Positions 38,153 through 52,842 are shown, counted from the stretch's first letter. The stretch: 64,000 bases of DNA from Oxyruncus cristatus (GCA_013399855.1 VXAY01006172.1:741780-805779), one strand, 5' to 3'. Made by a program: numbers and translations. The notes: generated by a model from the letters alone, not told the origin.

Positions 38153-41100
38153 TATTGTGCCCTACTGTGTTGGTGAAAAAAAGCAACCTGAAAGATCTGG
38201 ATGTGTTTTAGCAGTTCATTCTGTTTCTGCACACATTTAATACATGTACACACACGCACACTCCACAGCCCAAATCTTGAAATCCAAAAGAAACTTGCAG
38301 GTAAATCACATATTTTTCCACTCACATTAGCAGACAGTAGTAAGAACGAGAGAAGAGTGAAGACCTGCTTAACAAGAACATGATCGGTCAAAATAGGATG
38401 GATATTACATCTGGACAAATCCCCAAACATTTCATTTACGAGTCAGACTTTTTGCTACTTCTTAAGGAATAGGGATAACAGCATTGAAAAGCAGATGCAG
38501 TTAATCATGCCAATTTCTTAGAGGTTACTGATAATGAACAGCAAGAACTTTTTCTTGCAAGACATTTTTACTTTCAGTGTAAACTAACAGTAGAAAAAAA
38601 CATTATCCTAATATCCAGAAGCCTGCAGACTAGAGTAGGGGAATAGGGTGATTTCAGTACGGGGAAACAGTTTGCTTTGAAGTTGCGGGAACCTGAAGAT
38701 ACCTGACAAAAAAAGAAAAGTTTAAGTAGTTCCTGAAGAAAAACAAACTCCCTCTACATTTAAAGGTCATGTCGTTCTATTGATGGATGTTTTCTGGTTT
38801 TGAACAGAAGATTCTATCCTTTTTCATTTCCAGTTCCCAAAGAGAAGGAAAAAAAGGAGCTGATGCCCCATGTAGAAGGGGTGGAGAGCCCTCTTGGAAA
38901 ATGGCTTTCCCGTGCTACAGAGATAGGGATTGTCTATCCACTGGGTTTCTAATGTGTTGTGGGTTTGCTGGAGATACTGCTATATTACTGTGAAGTCCAG
39001 AGAAACAATTCAAGGTATATTAAATATGGTAATTTCATTGCTCGTTAGGAAACTGTCCCTCCAATGATATCTGATAAGTCAACTGAAATATAAGAAATGT
39101 CATTTGTTGCTCAATATTCTTTCTTTCATGAAATTTGCAATATTTTTAGAAATCAAGGGGACATTCTTATTCCAAGTCTTTTCTCAAGAACTGCAAGGTC
39201 ACGGATGTTCATTCATGGAAGCTCGTAGCAGATCCCCTCTAAAAAGGCTGAACAGTGAAAGTGGCTTTTTCTGTCATCCTTAGCCCAGAATCCAGTGTCA
39301 CCTCTTCTGAGGACAGCTTTGTACATAACCCTGGAAAAGTAAGAGTCTTTCAGTGTTTTGTTCTCCTCTCTAAAAGGAGGATACCGTGACACATCTTCCA
39401 TCCTTCATTAACAGAGTCAATTTAAATTTGGATTCCTGATTATCCCTGACAGAAGCCCATGCAGGCACACAGCAAGCCTGACACATTTTAAATACTGAGC
39501 TTGTTAGATGGCACAGTCCATTTGAAGTATTCCTCACAGTACTGTTTGTGTGGGACCCATGAAAACTGTACTACAGCACCGATCCACTCATTCAGTGCAT
39601 ACATTTCCAATCTCTGATCATCTTCTCTGATGAGTTTTTATAGTGTTGCACTCAAACATCAAGTAAGTTTCTTTGTGTCGAAGTGTTACTAGTGGCAAAT
39701 CTCATTGCTGTAAGACAGAAACTCTCATGAAATTTTAACTCACAAAAGACAGCACAGCGATAAAATTACCCTCCTGCAATCTTTGCTTTGCAGAGGTGTC
39801 TAATCTAATATTAATATGTGTCAATCACATCAGTTGCACATCAGTCTAGTTTCTTTGGAGTGTCCTCTCAGTGTGCTGTAAAATATTATCTCTCTCAAAC
39901 ACTGAAGCTTCTTAAACAAACAAATCAATGATGTATTCTGTACCTTTGCAACCCGGCTTTAAGTGCAGATTGTCTGTAAGTCTCCCTGCACAGGGATACT
40001 AGCTTTTACTGCTTGGCAAGTTCAATGGAACACCAAAACATGTTATTCACCAAGTACCTCCCAGATTTCTAGTTTGCCTTCCATAAAGTCAGTAAACCAA
40101 CTCGGTTTGTTCAAAATAGGGCACCTCTTGCACCCCTCAGGTATTTCTCAAAAGCACTTCTGGTCTCTGCAGCAGCAAACACTTGTTAAACAAGAAGTTT
40201 TTGAGTAGTGTGGGCATGTAGCACCTGAGCTGACTGGGACCTGGTTGTAAAGTGGGTGAGACAAAGGTGTTCAGTGTTCTGACACCTCAGAGAAAATGGG
40301 TGGTTGATGGAATGATAGTGTTTTGCACTGTGTCTGGGGCAGGGAAAAGTGAGTGTATATTGCCTCAAGTATGGATTTTCTATCAGCATGTATTGCACTC
40401 CAAAGCTACCTTACTGTAAGTGCCTACCATCTCCAAAGGAATGTAGCATGGCACAACTAGTGTGCTTAAAACTGAATTTCAGTTCATTGCCTACTAATTT
40501 CTTTTGGTTATGGTGCATAAACTGCACCACTGAAAATAACTTTTAGGTGCTCTTTCTGGCAGGAACACACACTCTGTTTAGACCACAGTTATCCAATTAT
40601 CAAATATCTACATTTAGAGCTGGAAGTGGAGGATGGTGAGGGGAGCAGTGGAGAGGAGAAAATGAAGGCAGAACAGTTTACTTATTATGAAATGCAAAGT
40701 ATAGTCCACTAATACACCAAAACAAAAAATAATTTCCCTTTTAGGGGAAATCATATGCTAATAGAGAAACTGTTATTTGGAATAAAGATCTTGAAGCCAA
40801 TTGAAAAAAAAATTATATGTTGACAATTTGATATTGCCTAGAGTGGTGCCTGCTGTCTGTGTGAAGATCTTAGATATTCCAACATCCTTTATAACTGCAA
40901 TATGCAGAAAGAATTCTTAGGCTATAAAACCTGGACCCTGTAGACAACATAAAGTTAATGCTTAGTTTACAGCAGAAATAGACAAGATCCAAAAAAAAGG
41001 TGAAGATAATTACTGAAAAATTTACAGAAAACAAAATCTACAATGAGGAAAAGAATACACTAACCCAGGACAGCAGCTATGATGGAATAAGTCCCCAGTA

Positions 41101-42584
41101 CGCTACAAAGCAATACTAATTCAGCTGTGTATACAGCAAGTATTGTTGCTCCCCATTTTCTGGGGAATGCTGCAGATCACCTGCACAGTGTCTGATTTTG
41201 ACAGAAAACACAACCTCAGATGTGCTCTCAGTTCTTTAGGTCAAAACTCACGTGTCTGAACATCACATCCATGGATGTTGATGAGCAAGATAATCTTAGG
41301 AGGTAGGAATATTGTCGTTTAACGCAATCAGAAACTAAAGCACTATGCCACTTCCTCAGTGAACATCAAGGCTACCTTTAAAATGGATCCATTATTATTC
41401 TACCCACTGAAGCGCACACAGCACGTGGGCATACGAAGTTCTCTTTTCCTCTGTGGCCTTCACATGTCTCCCAGAGCTCTCACTCTGGGGTCAGATTCAC
41501 AGTAGCAGGCGAGCTAAAGCACCTTTGCAGGACTGAGCATCTCCAGAGCCTCTATGGTTTGCGAGGACACTCACTAGTATCAAGGAGATACTTCAGCATG
41601 CTCTGAAAAGGTTCCTTCTGTAGGAGATAAGAGATGACTCCAGAAAGAATACATGTGCTACCTGCCAGTCGGTGAAATTTCCAACAACCCACACTTAGAC
41701 AACTGACTTCTTGAACTGGAGGGAGAGTCAGAGGCAAACCAAACCACTGACTGACAGGAGAGTACAAGTTTTCAGCTGGAAAGCCATGACACTAACTCCA
41801 GCAGAGCACATCTCAATAAATTAAAATGCATTAGATGTATTAAGGCACTTCAGCTTGTGTGGTTTAGAAGTTATGAGCACAAAGGGCATTTGCCTTTTAA
41901 TAATGTTTTTATGAGCTGCCTGAGTGGCTTGCAAGCAGTTCAATATCCACTGCTGCATACGATTACTGCTGTATTTTCTAGAAGACTGCTTGGGAGACAC
42001 AAGAAAGAAAATGACTGTGATCAAAGCGAAATTACAATACACAATTGCTCCTCTGTGAATGCTCTACCCAGCTAATACGAATAGACTGGAAAAAATCAAT
42101 TCAACAAGATCCATCAGAAAAACAAAGCAGTGCTCCCAAAACCATGCCCCTTCGAGGTACCCTTTTAAATAACTCTGTGCTGCACTTACATGGTTTATAA
42201 TGTCAATGTAAATTCAAAAGGATCTGTAAAAGGAAATGTTTTTGAATTCTTTTATTGGACCTCTTCATGTGCAGATAATATCACAAACAAAATATTTTGC
42301 TCCTGCTCAAGATTAATTTGATCATCCTGAAATGTCACAAATGAATGGACTACCCACTCTTGCAAGATAGCATTACACATTTTCAATTTCATTTCCAAAT
42401 CCTTAAGCACCCACTCATTAATATATCAAATACATTTTCAAATGAGTGCTTTGGTAGGTTAGCACTGTTTTCAGCAAACAGTGTTTCAACAATGCATTTT
42501 TTGTGCTTTGCAGAAAATGTTCCTGAAAAGATAGGGATTACAAATTCATCAGATTGCTGAATTTATACAGCCTGTGGATTAGGT

Positions 42585-42640
42585 TATCTATTCTCTGTGA
42601 TTTTAAAGGTAGTTTCCAACCTAAATTATCCTATGATACT
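42585..42640 (+). mobile_element. CR1-like 3'-end scrap, plus orientation
   Basis: TTAAAGGTAGTTTCCAACCT followed by AAATTATCCTATGATACT resembles the CR1 3' terminus (GGTCCCTTCCAACCCAAACC followed by an ATTCTATGATTCT-type end). Only about 50 bp is recognisable, with several mismatches, so the call is tentative. Confidence 0.55.
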
Positions 42641-45600
42641 CAGAGGTTTCTAAAGCTACTCACATCCCTTTTTGACCATTCATTCCTTCAGAAGTAAAGA
42701 CACTTTCATCTTCATGAAGCTTTTCCCACAGAGTTACATTTTCAGTGTGAATTCTAAGTAAATACAAAACTTTATTCATTATTTTGGAAGATATTTCAAT
42801 TTCAGAAGTACTTTGCTAGAATGTTGACTGAGAGGATGAGGAAAAGACACAAGTAAATTGATTTTAGTTTTCAAATTGGAGTTATTGTTTATACTCTTTA
42901 CACTCATCAACCTCAGTGAATTACCTACAGAGAAAATCCAAATATCTGGTTATTCATCTCAAAGATTACCATAAAGTTTTGGTCAGGAAAAGAAGCCAGA
43001 AATTTTGAAGAAAAACTAATTTCCTTTATGATTTTAGAGTGCTGTGGTTTCAGTTTTGGGCTGGGATTCCAACCTTGACACAGCTACTGGCTGGCTTAGC
43101 CCTCAAACTAACAATCACATGAAATCCAAAGAGTTTTGACACTGGTAGGAGATTTTGACTCCCTTTTAGCAAAGCTCTGTGTAGGTCTTTTAGAGGCTTT
43201 TTGTGCAGCTCTATCAGTCTCAGGTTGAACTCTTTGGGACCCCAGGAAAGGAGTGTGTACATCCAGTGCTGTCAAAAAGGCCTGACTTGGCCACACTGAC
43301 AAACATCTGATGCACCAGGTCCATGCAGTACCACAGCCCACAGACACGGTGCATAGTTGGTGTAGGCACAGCCTTTATGAACATTAGTAATGTACTTCGG
43401 GAAAACAGAGCAGCAGCACCTGTAAGTCTGGCTGGCAAAACATCGGTCCTGTTTAATGCATCTTTTCATAAATTACTTTCTTCAAAGCGACAGTTTTTTT
43501 GGACGAGGCAGAGTGCAAGAAGAACAGTTGGGGTTTTATTCTTTTCACACCTATCGCAAATAATGAGGCACAAGGAAACATGAAGGGCAAGAGGTGAACT
43601 GGGGGTTTTCTATAGGGTTCCAGAGAAAAAGCAGACATTAGGACGGCTGATATTTTGATAACCTTTCCTGTGGCCTGGCGTTAGCCCTGCATATGCTATA
43701 TATATAGATTTGGCAGTCAACAGACTGAATCATGTATTTTCTACATCAGCAGCAGACAGCTTTTGCTGTGCCAATTTATGCCAGTTTATAGGAAGCCTTA
43801 ATTTTTGTTTTGACAGCTACAGAATTGTTCTGTGGTCCTGAAGGACTGATTATGGTTTTCCTACTTTCAGCCTGTTTCAAACATTCAAATTCTAATGACA
43901 GTTGTGCTATGTTTGTTTTTATTTTTGTTTTTAATACAAGGTCCTTGGCAGACAAGTTGTATAATCCTTTGGGTCCAACATTTCAGCATTAAGGGGGGAA
44001 GTAGATTTCTTTCTGAATTACTTGAAAAATATGTTGCCTCTAAATTGTATGGATACTTGTTTGGTTCCCTGATGGACGTACAGGCAGGATTTTCATCTGA
44101 CATAGGGGACATTTATTTTACAGTTATTCCCCATGAGAGTTTGCCTTCCATTGTTAAATGAAGGTAGGTGCGTGGAGTTTTCTATCTGGCTTCTTCATAT
44201 GTTGGCAGTAAATGCTGAGAAACAGGCTTGCACAAGCACGGTGCTGCCAACAGCATGGCCATAATGACTACACTTGGAATCATCATTTAGGATGTCATCA
44301 GCTCTCGTTAAAAGACAAGACTTTAAAATTTTGACATTAGATGTACCAATATATCATTTATGTCTTTTAGTCCGTCATCTGTTCTGCAGCATTTCAAATT
44401 GCAATCAAATGAAAAGTATGCTGGAAATAGCCTTTGCATGCACTAAAAAAGCAGTGAAACAAAAAGTTACACTAAGAAGATAGGGGTTTTTTTCTATTCC
44501 CTTCTTGTATATTAAAGCAGTGATATTTATTTATTTAACATTCTGAGTTATATTGTCTTTGTGTCACCAACAATAACACACATTTCCTTTTATCCTTCTA
44601 TGCAAAGGGCTGTAGGACAATACATCCAACATTTTCATGCAGTACTTTGTCACCTGCCAATCTGTCCAACTCACATTCGTGTCTTTTACAGGTTTTCTCT
44701 GGAGAGTCATTTCCTTTACTCCATTGCCTAGCCAGTTACCAAATGTTTACAACTGTTTAACAGGATTTATGGAATTCAGGTCAAAGATACACATATGGCG
44801 CTACAGAGACTTAGTTGTTCTAATAAGACCAAATGCTTAGAAATCCATTTTGGCCAAATTCACCTCAATTATAGGACTGAGATCCATATCACATGTAACG
44901 AATTTTCAGCCTGTTCTGGCATCATAGGATATTTAATGGAAAGCAGCTCAGTATACATTTGCATGTTCTACCTTTTCCACATGGTGATTTTACAAGGGAA
45001 TTCACCAACGAATCTTACCAGTATACTTTTGTTCATGCTATCAGCAAACACCAGGAGAGACAAAGAAGGTACAAAAAAGGGAATGAACATTGTTTTACTA
45101 TTCTGCAATGGCAAGCCTAAGTTTTGACAAAAATTGAGCTGCAGCATGCAATATCACTGCTTGGACATCATGGGAATCTGATTTACAGTTTGCTGTGAGG
45201 GAGGAAAGAAAGCTTTATCCTTACCATTCCTACTTAGACTAAAGTATCTACATCAACAATATCTGAGGCAAGTAAGGCAGCATTATAAGGAGTGTGGTTA
45301 TTCTGTGACTATAATCACCTGAGTGCCTGAACTATAGCAACAAAAAATATTCTTACCATAGTCCATATTTTTTAGATGAGAATAATCATGCAGTTGCTGT
45401 AGTGACCAAGATATGAATGGCAAGTCCTTAAAATACTTGAGGTAAAGAGTTGCCAAAAGGATCAGTAAGGAGCATTTAAAAGGCACAGCAGAAGAATCTA
45501 TGTACAAGATGTTGCGGAAGGAAAGAATTAAAATGGACTTGGTATCTTAGAAGTATTTTTTCTTCTGGAAAAATGCTAGGCACTACTTGAAATAAATAAA

Positions 45601-48448
45601 GAAGCCATGAAATGCAAACACTATGATTCCTATGTCTTTTGAGGAGGTGTATCCTTGTTTTCCTGTGTTTAGGTAAGACAAAATCATCCACAGGAATGTA
45701 TCTTCAGCATTTACACTGAGACTCCCCTATGAAGGGTTTTTCCTGCCACCTCTTCGGTTGTTTCTACATGTTCTACTTTGCCTAAAGGAGAGAAGGGGTG
45801 TTAAATAAGTGAGTTGCATGTGAAATATACTTTCCTAACAGGTAAATAATAGAGATGAAACACTTGTCCTTGCCTAAATTTGTCTTCCATATTCAGGCAT
45901 GCATAAGTCACATCTTCATATGAGAAGCTTGATTCCTATTTCAAAACCTTCAGCCACAGAACACTGTAAAACATGAACCTTCACTGTGGTTTTTGCAGGT
46001 ATGTTGTTACTTGTTGCATAAAGAGCTGCTGAAACACTTTGCTTACTCTTCAAACCCCAGTGTAAAACTGTATTCAGCTGATATTATACCGTCTGTTAAA
46101 AAAAAAATTCTTTGTTTACATAGAATGTCCCACTGAGCAATCGCATACAACAAAATAATGTTTGATCTAGTAGACAGTGGTCTCATCTACATGCAAGTCA
46201 TACAAGATGGGAAGCAAAAACTTTGTCCTAATATTCAGAATTATCATCAACTTCATCTTCCCCCACACATTCCCCTTAAGGGGAACTGCCAAACCCAAGC
46301 TACAGTATCTGCAGAGGTCTGAAGAAGGGGGTATTTGAATGGAAATCACTTGCCTCTGCTGTCCTGACTGGTTCATAATACATCCTGGTTACAAGAAAAC
46401 AATTCTCCAACCGTCTCTTCACCTATGTGGAAGGAACCAGTTTTTCTGAATGGTAATACCACTGCTAATGTGGTGACCAAGCTCCCTTCCTTGCCCACCC
46501 CGCGCTACATTTAATGTGTTGCTGCTATTCCAGTCATCCTGCCCTGTTTTGGTGGGTGCTGTGCTCCCTCCTGGCAGCACTGCTGGTTCAGTCCAGCTCC
46601 CTCCAGCTGTGATGCAGTAGGAAGTAATGTTAAGAAGAGATACGTTAATAAAGGCAAATTAAACAGAACCTTAGTGTCTTTCACAAGGGCAGGGCATGTT
46701 GAATTTTTATTCCTAGAGACCTGCTCTCCAGCTCTCTTGCAAGTGCTGTTTCTTAAGAACTTGGCATTGTGCAGTACATGCTTTTCTCAGCCCTTCATCT
46801 TTCAACCTGGACGAACTATGGAGCGAGACTGGAGCCTCACTGCATCTATCCTTTACAGCACCCAGCCTAACAGGCCCCCTCTTGAGGAGGGGGATCACAG
46901 ATCAGAAATACAAGAAATGTAATAAATAAGATGCTCAACAAAATTTCCTGTCACTTCCTATGCGCCAGAAAGAAAAAAAAAAAAAGCACCACTTCTGTCA
47001 CTAAGAAAATCTGCATAGCTTTAACAGGTGAACTGAACTGGTGTCCTCTTGACAATTTTCAAGTGTGTTCTGCTTCAGGCTGCCAGGCCTGAAGGAGAAA
47101 ATGCCCAGTAGTGGCATAGTACACATTGTTGGTACGTGGGGCAAAGCTGCTGCCTCACCAACCTGCTCCAATGCAAGCACCACAATGGAACAAAGTGCTT
47201 GGCCTTGCTGATTCCCCGCAAAAGCTTACTGCACACCAAATTTCAGCTCACACTTTCCATCCCTTTGCCAGAGATTCACTGGCAGAGAGCGGGGATCCTT
47301 GCACTGTGCATGCACAACCACATCTGCTTCACATCAACACCTCTAAAATAGTTAAATTCAGGGTTGACAGGTTCCTGGCAGCCCCTGGGGGTGCCAACCA
47401 TCCCCCTCATTGGCCCTATCTTCAACATGGAGCCCAGATGCTCTGCAATGCTGGAGCAAGGGGCTGCAAACCACCACAAACTCAGGCAAATGCATCTGGA
47501 GGGATTGAGAAGAGGATGAATAGGTTATCAAAGGGTGAGACTGTGAGGTTGACTCTTGCACCCACACCTGCTCCACATGCATGGAGAGGCACCACACAAG
47601 GCTCTTGGGGCTCAGCATTTAAAGAGCTAAAATATAATGATTTGAAAAGGTATCTTCTAAGGGTCTTGAAAAAGTATCTTATCCTACAGTTGCCAGAACA
47701 GGTACATGGTCTATTTCACCATCAGCTGCTCAATGAGAGGAGAGGGCTTGGCATATTTTCTAGCTAACATGACCACAAAATTATTTCTAGTGCAGTCAGT
47801 ACTTGCAAAGCCACATGTGACATTTTCAGTGGAAAGTACAGGCTATGGGAAGAGTGGCAGTTAACAGAACAAGCTGCAGGGGTGTCTGCAGGAGGCAGGA
47901 CAGCTTCTCCTGCTCTCTCTGCCCTGTGCCTGTCCTCAAGCCAATCTTCAGGACCCCTAAGAATGCTTAATTTAAATTGCTTGCACCCTCAGGTCTGTAA
48001 AAAAAATCAGCTATGAATTTTATTAACTTGCAAGGCAAGTTCAGACCATTGACTGTTATTATCTGACAGCACATCAAGCCTGAGACAGAGCAGCAAGGGC
48101 AGGTCAGCAATGGCTGCCTCATCAGTTCAAAAATCATGGACAGGACATTAGTTTTGTCATAGGGCAGTGATGCCTCTTTTGTTTTTAAGTGTCTATCACC
48201 CCATTGCAGGCAGGGATTAGTAAACTGCTGCTTCTGATCCTTCCAGAGGATGTGCTCTTTGGGGAGTGGTCAGTGACAGGAATGCACATTGGGAGGTCCA
48301 AAAAAAATAAGCTGTGTGAAATGCTCAGCCCTGATGAGGAGCTTGCACCCCCTGTCTTGCATAACATGTTGAGGTGCCTTGTGCAGCTTGGTGCCATCAA
48401 CAAAGCAGAACAAAATATACCTCTGTAAGTGACATGAAAAGAGAGAGG

Positions 48449-48564
48449 AAATTTCAGTAAGAGGCACAGATTCACCAGGAAGTCATGGATCACCACATCC
48501 AACTAAATTTCAGTAAGAGGCACAGATTCACCAGGAAGTCATGGATCACCACATCCAACTAAAT
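48449..48564. repeat. Exact 56-bp tandem duplication
   Basis: The sequence beginning AAATTTCAGTAAGAGGCACA repeats with a period of exactly 56 bp and no mismatch over 116 bp (2.07 copies). The identity ends sharply at 48448/48504 on the left and 48509/48565 on the right. Zero divergence means the duplication is recent, or is an assembly error from overlapping contig ends. No N marks a join here, which favours a real event. Confidence 0.97.
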
Positions 48565-50142
48565 AGAACTGTTTTAATCAGGGGGAAATGATGAACCTGC
48601 AGCTGAGATGACATGGAGATTTTTAACCCACCACAGCTTACCAGCAATCTGCTCTCCACTTCTGACAGAAAAGACTTTCAGCATCTTTAGAATAAGTGTC
48701 TTCAGGGAAGCATGGTGTCAGTACTAATAATCAAATGATAGAGATATTTTCTTGCAGAGTTGCTAGTGCAGATTTTTGTCTTAACCTCCTTAGTCATAAC
48801 GAAAGAAATGTCCTGAAGTCTGCACAAGGCACATCCCTTTGGCAATGCCATCAAGTCAATGAATTTCTATGAACATATTAACTGAGACAGTTTTAACCTG
48901 TCTGTATTCCCACGCCAGACTGCTAATTACCTCCATTTGCTTTCTATAATGGACTTCTATCTCTGTGGAGGGATTTTTGACATAAAAATCTGTTCCACTC
49001 ATAGCCACAGCAAGCCTTCATTCTGATTTGCCCCTTCAAGGGCAGTGTTTTCTTTTTTACATTTCTGAGCTCCTCGGTCCTACGAAGTAGCACCCATCAC
49101 CTGAGCTACTGCAATCACCTGCTGAACCAAGCAGTTCCTGGGCTCGCATACATAGAGGCAATGCCTGCGCTCGGTCATGCCCATAAAAAAATCCAAAGGG
49201 ATTTTGCTGAGCATGATGGAAACTTGGGTTATGTTGTCTTTAGAGCTGAGGATTTTCACAGGTTCTTTCAGTACCTGATGTATTTCCCAACAATAGATGC
49301 TGTAGCTCTATATTCGGTGTGTTTCAGTCTCCTCTGGGAAGAACAGGGTGCTTCTCAGACATTTTCCTGGCCTTTCTGACAAATGCTGTTTAAAAATATT
49401 GCATTTTGAAATGCTGACAGGTCTGTAAAGGCAGAAACTAGTTCTGCCTTTGAGGACTGGCTGTGGTCATGGTGGTGGTAGGGAGGCGGAAGATGAAGAC
49501 TTGCAGACTTGCCCAGTAGTGAACTAGCTTGCCCAGCTAGTTCCTCCCTACCTCCCTCTACTTTTCCTTACTATTAAAATCTCATTGTATTTTTCTTTTA
49601 CATTAGTTTATATAAACTCCACTTCCCAACAAGAGCAAACTACTACTGTTCCTATCACACTAGTGCCATGTCTTTTCTTCAACAAAGAATCATTTCATCT
49701 GTATCCTTCTGTCAATATACATTTGGCTTAAAAGTCACGAATTAGCACTTGCTGTTATCTTTATTTTGTATCAAAGAGAATGTATTTCATTAATTGATTT
49801 TCTGCCAATTTTTCTGAGTGAATAAATGAGCCTATAACTACACTGTTGCCTAGCAATGATTACCCAGAACCACACCACACACACCACTTCTTAGTATAAA
49901 ACCCCAGAAGAGTATTAAGAAGCAGTTGCAATGACATGCTTGCACACAATTATGAGGGAAGGTTGATTAGCACAATTTTCAGAAATGATCTTGGTGTCGT
50001 TTGGCCCACGAACATTCTTTAGTGAAAGAACACAAGTGTCCAATATGCAAGCCACCAGGTTAGTAAGGAGTGGTGAGGATACCTACAGCGGTGAGGACAT
50101 CGAGGTTTAGAGCAATGTACCAGCCCTCTCAGTTTTCTGTAC

Positions 50143-50249
50143 CTGACATTCACCACTTAGGATGTCAATGATGTCATCCAGTGACAGGCTTTGAGGTGTA
50201 AGCTTGCCGAAGGCAGCCAAGGAGCGTGTGATCTGCTGAGATGTCATTG
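50143..50249 (-). other. Exon-like open stretch with splice signals, unidentified
   Basis: On the minus strand a 107-bp open stretch follows ATTTCAG (ending at 50250) and precedes a GTACAG donor (from 50142). It reads TSQQITRSLAAFGKL, then TPQSLSLDDIIDILSGECQ. The acceptor has only a weak pyrimidine tract. I do not recognise the peptide as part of a known family. A chance open frame between chance AG and GT is quite possible in 27 kb of intron. Confidence 0.15.
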
Positions 50250-52802
50250 CTGAAATCACATGACTTACACACACTAACCTTACATATAATGCTTCCTGTA
50301 TACTGTCTGATCTCCTGCACAAGGCACATTATTCACTATGTGGCCCTATATAAAGTAACACGTGTCTGCAGGACAAATCCTCTGAAGGTGTGTGGTTGTG
50401 TCATAGTGAGAGAGTCTGGTGCTTTGGCTTTGCAGAGATGGGATAAGAAACACCCTCTGGAGCAGGCAGCAGTAGACTAGAGAAGTGAGAAAAGTTGGTC
50501 TGGTACTTTTAGGATCAAAAAGACAAGAGGGATTTCTGAAACCTGAGAAGACATGAGGATGTTGCATTGAAGAATGTTTCTCTAATTAAAGGGCATTGAA
50601 AAATCTGGTTAACTTGGCACACGCTCAGAGTTGTCTACACTGGCTTTGGCACGCACGTGTGTTTTGTGCTCAGGGCACATGCTCAGAGGAGCATGCTGAG
50701 CCCTTCCCAGCGATTCTGAAACTCAGCACAAGGAACTAATAAAATGTACTGCTGGGGGAGAGGAGCTGAGGCTGACAGCACAAAGAAGCTGTGAAGTTTA
50801 AATCTCGTTTAAAAGCTTCTGCAGTCACCTGAAAAACCTCACTCAATGGCTCTCAAGGGAAAGACAATTTAGAGTTGTCTTTAAAGCTTCTGAAGTACTT
50901 AATGCTATAGATATATTTGTAGGTAATGTTATGCAGCAGAAAGAGACCTGTAGCATGAAAAAGATGGAGCTGATATTCACTCTGTGCATTTTTGGAGAGG
51001 TATCTGCTTCAGCTGAGTAAATCCCTCCATGGTCCCTTAGCCTGAGCACTGTCTAGCAGGTACCTGGTGTGGGATTCATGACGGCACCCTGGAGAATACT
51101 TTTGGGTTGAGCAACAGCTGAAGCGAAGGTTCATTACCCTGTGGATCTCCATCATATAAGCCAGTGAAGCAGGGGCCACCCACAGGTTAAAAACCACAGT
51201 GCTGATGCAAACTAGAAAGCTGATGTGGGCATAAGCTTCTGGAACTGCCCAAATTGCTTACACTAAGGAAAGCAGCAGGACGCTGTCCGAACTCCCACCA
51301 CAGCTGCAGGATGCACCTCCGAAGCACTATCCTGATGCTATGGAAAGGTTTAGGAAGGTGGTGATGAGAACAGGGAAATGAGCAGATAGCTGAGGTGCTG
51401 TCCCTTCTCCCTCCCCTTCCTCTCAAAAGCTCTCAGGTTGGTAGGAGGGAGGGCGGTCCTCACACCCTCCCCCTCCGAAGGAAAGCTGAGTCCCCATTTA
51501 GCACCTGCTTGGCAGATGCCAGACCATCAAAAGCTGGAGGATACCCTGAGGTGAAGCTCTATTGATGTGTATTGCTTTGAACCAATGAATATTTCACTAT
51601 TGGAGAGAGAGAGAATATGAATCAATAATTCAGGAGTAAGGAAAGGGGAAGAGATGGATTGGAACCACTGTTGGAGGATCTGTTTTCACTTTTTGAAAAA
51701 CTTATGTTCTGTGGGTTTTTTTTCAAAGACCACCTTAATAACTTACAGTCTTTTCAGTCAAGTCTTAAAGCCACTATACTCATCAGAGGAACAATCATTC
51801 CTTGCCCCATCACTATAATCAATGAGATTAAACACTTAACATAAGGTTTCAAACCACAAACTTCCTTCTGCAGGTCATGTCTGATCCAGCCTCTCCATGA
51901 AGGCAGGGGAATTGCGAAGAGAAAAGACAGGGTTGGGAAACACTGTGAGAATAAAGAGCAAACTGCTATTAATTGAACAATAAAGTCATAAGGAGGGAGG
52001 TAATATAGTTACACTAATTTGATTTTGAACTGAGCCTTGGAGAAAAAGAGAAGATAAATGAAAGAAGAAAATGAGGAGATAAAGAATTACTGATACAGAA
52101 AAATTATCCTGGTTTTCCAGTGAAGCAAAACAGGTTGCTTTTTCTGAAGCATCAAGCTGAGATCTCAGTTTCCAGCTAGAAGTGTCTGGAATTTCTGTAA
52201 TTTCAAAGGGCTTAGAAGAAACCCGTTTTGAAAAACTCATACCTCTTTGCTTGGAAACAGTGGCTCAAATTGTTTACTTCTCAAAAAAAAAAAAAAAATT
52301 AAATTGTTGAAATATCGCGTTTCCAAATACATAAATTTAAAATCAAAATCTTCTGATACCTTCATCACACTAAACTTTAGAGATGGTTTTCAAATGTGTA
52401 AAATGGTGATATCAAAATGAGACACTTTACCTCACCGCCCTAAATTTTTTAAAATACGGATTGAAGCTATTTCTTCATATTGCTTGGTTTTGTCATGATA
52501 AATGGCACAAAATGTTTTCCTAACCTACTCTCTCCCTTGATGGTAATCTGTGCAAGAAGAGCAATATGCTATGTTACTTGGTAGGACACTGGATTGATGC
52601 ACATTTTCTTCTGTGGAATACACTTAAAACATTTGTTCTGTCCTACAGAGAGAACTTGGTTTTAAAGGCAAAACTTAATATCTCCCGTATATACAACAGG
52701 AGTACCAGTTCTTGCAATTTGTTTGTAAAACCTGCATCTCTGTGAGCACTCCTTTGTTCAATAAGCAGAACAAAGGCTGGAATATCTCAGATTTTCTCTC
52801 TC

Positions 52803-52842
52803 AAAAAAAAGAAAAAAAAAGAAAAAAAAAAGAAAAAAAGAA
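52803..52842. repeat. A-rich (GA7-10)n tract
   Basis: Blocks of 7-10 A separated by single G, seen directly over about 40 bp. It is a purine-only simple repeat with no other feature. Confidence 0.9.

Noticed and set aside
43050..43640. Minus-strand frames that at first looked like a processed pseudogene
   Set aside because: Several overlapping frames exist, but no peptide could be tied to a known protein, there is no A tail, and the vague LTR-like phrase near 43040 was not enough to call a retroviral element.
47126..47767. 213-codon open frame on the plus strand
   Set aside because: It is unusually long for chance, but it overlaps other open frames on both strands in a locally GC-richer patch, the peptide resembles no family I know, and there are no CR1 or retroviral motifs. 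I could not support it as a gene or as a named repeat.
48185..48502. Minus-strand frame with a FVDGTKL phrase resembling the CR1 FADDTKLG motif
   Set aside because: The surrounding residues do not follow the CR1 reverse transcriptase, so the resemblance is taken as chance.
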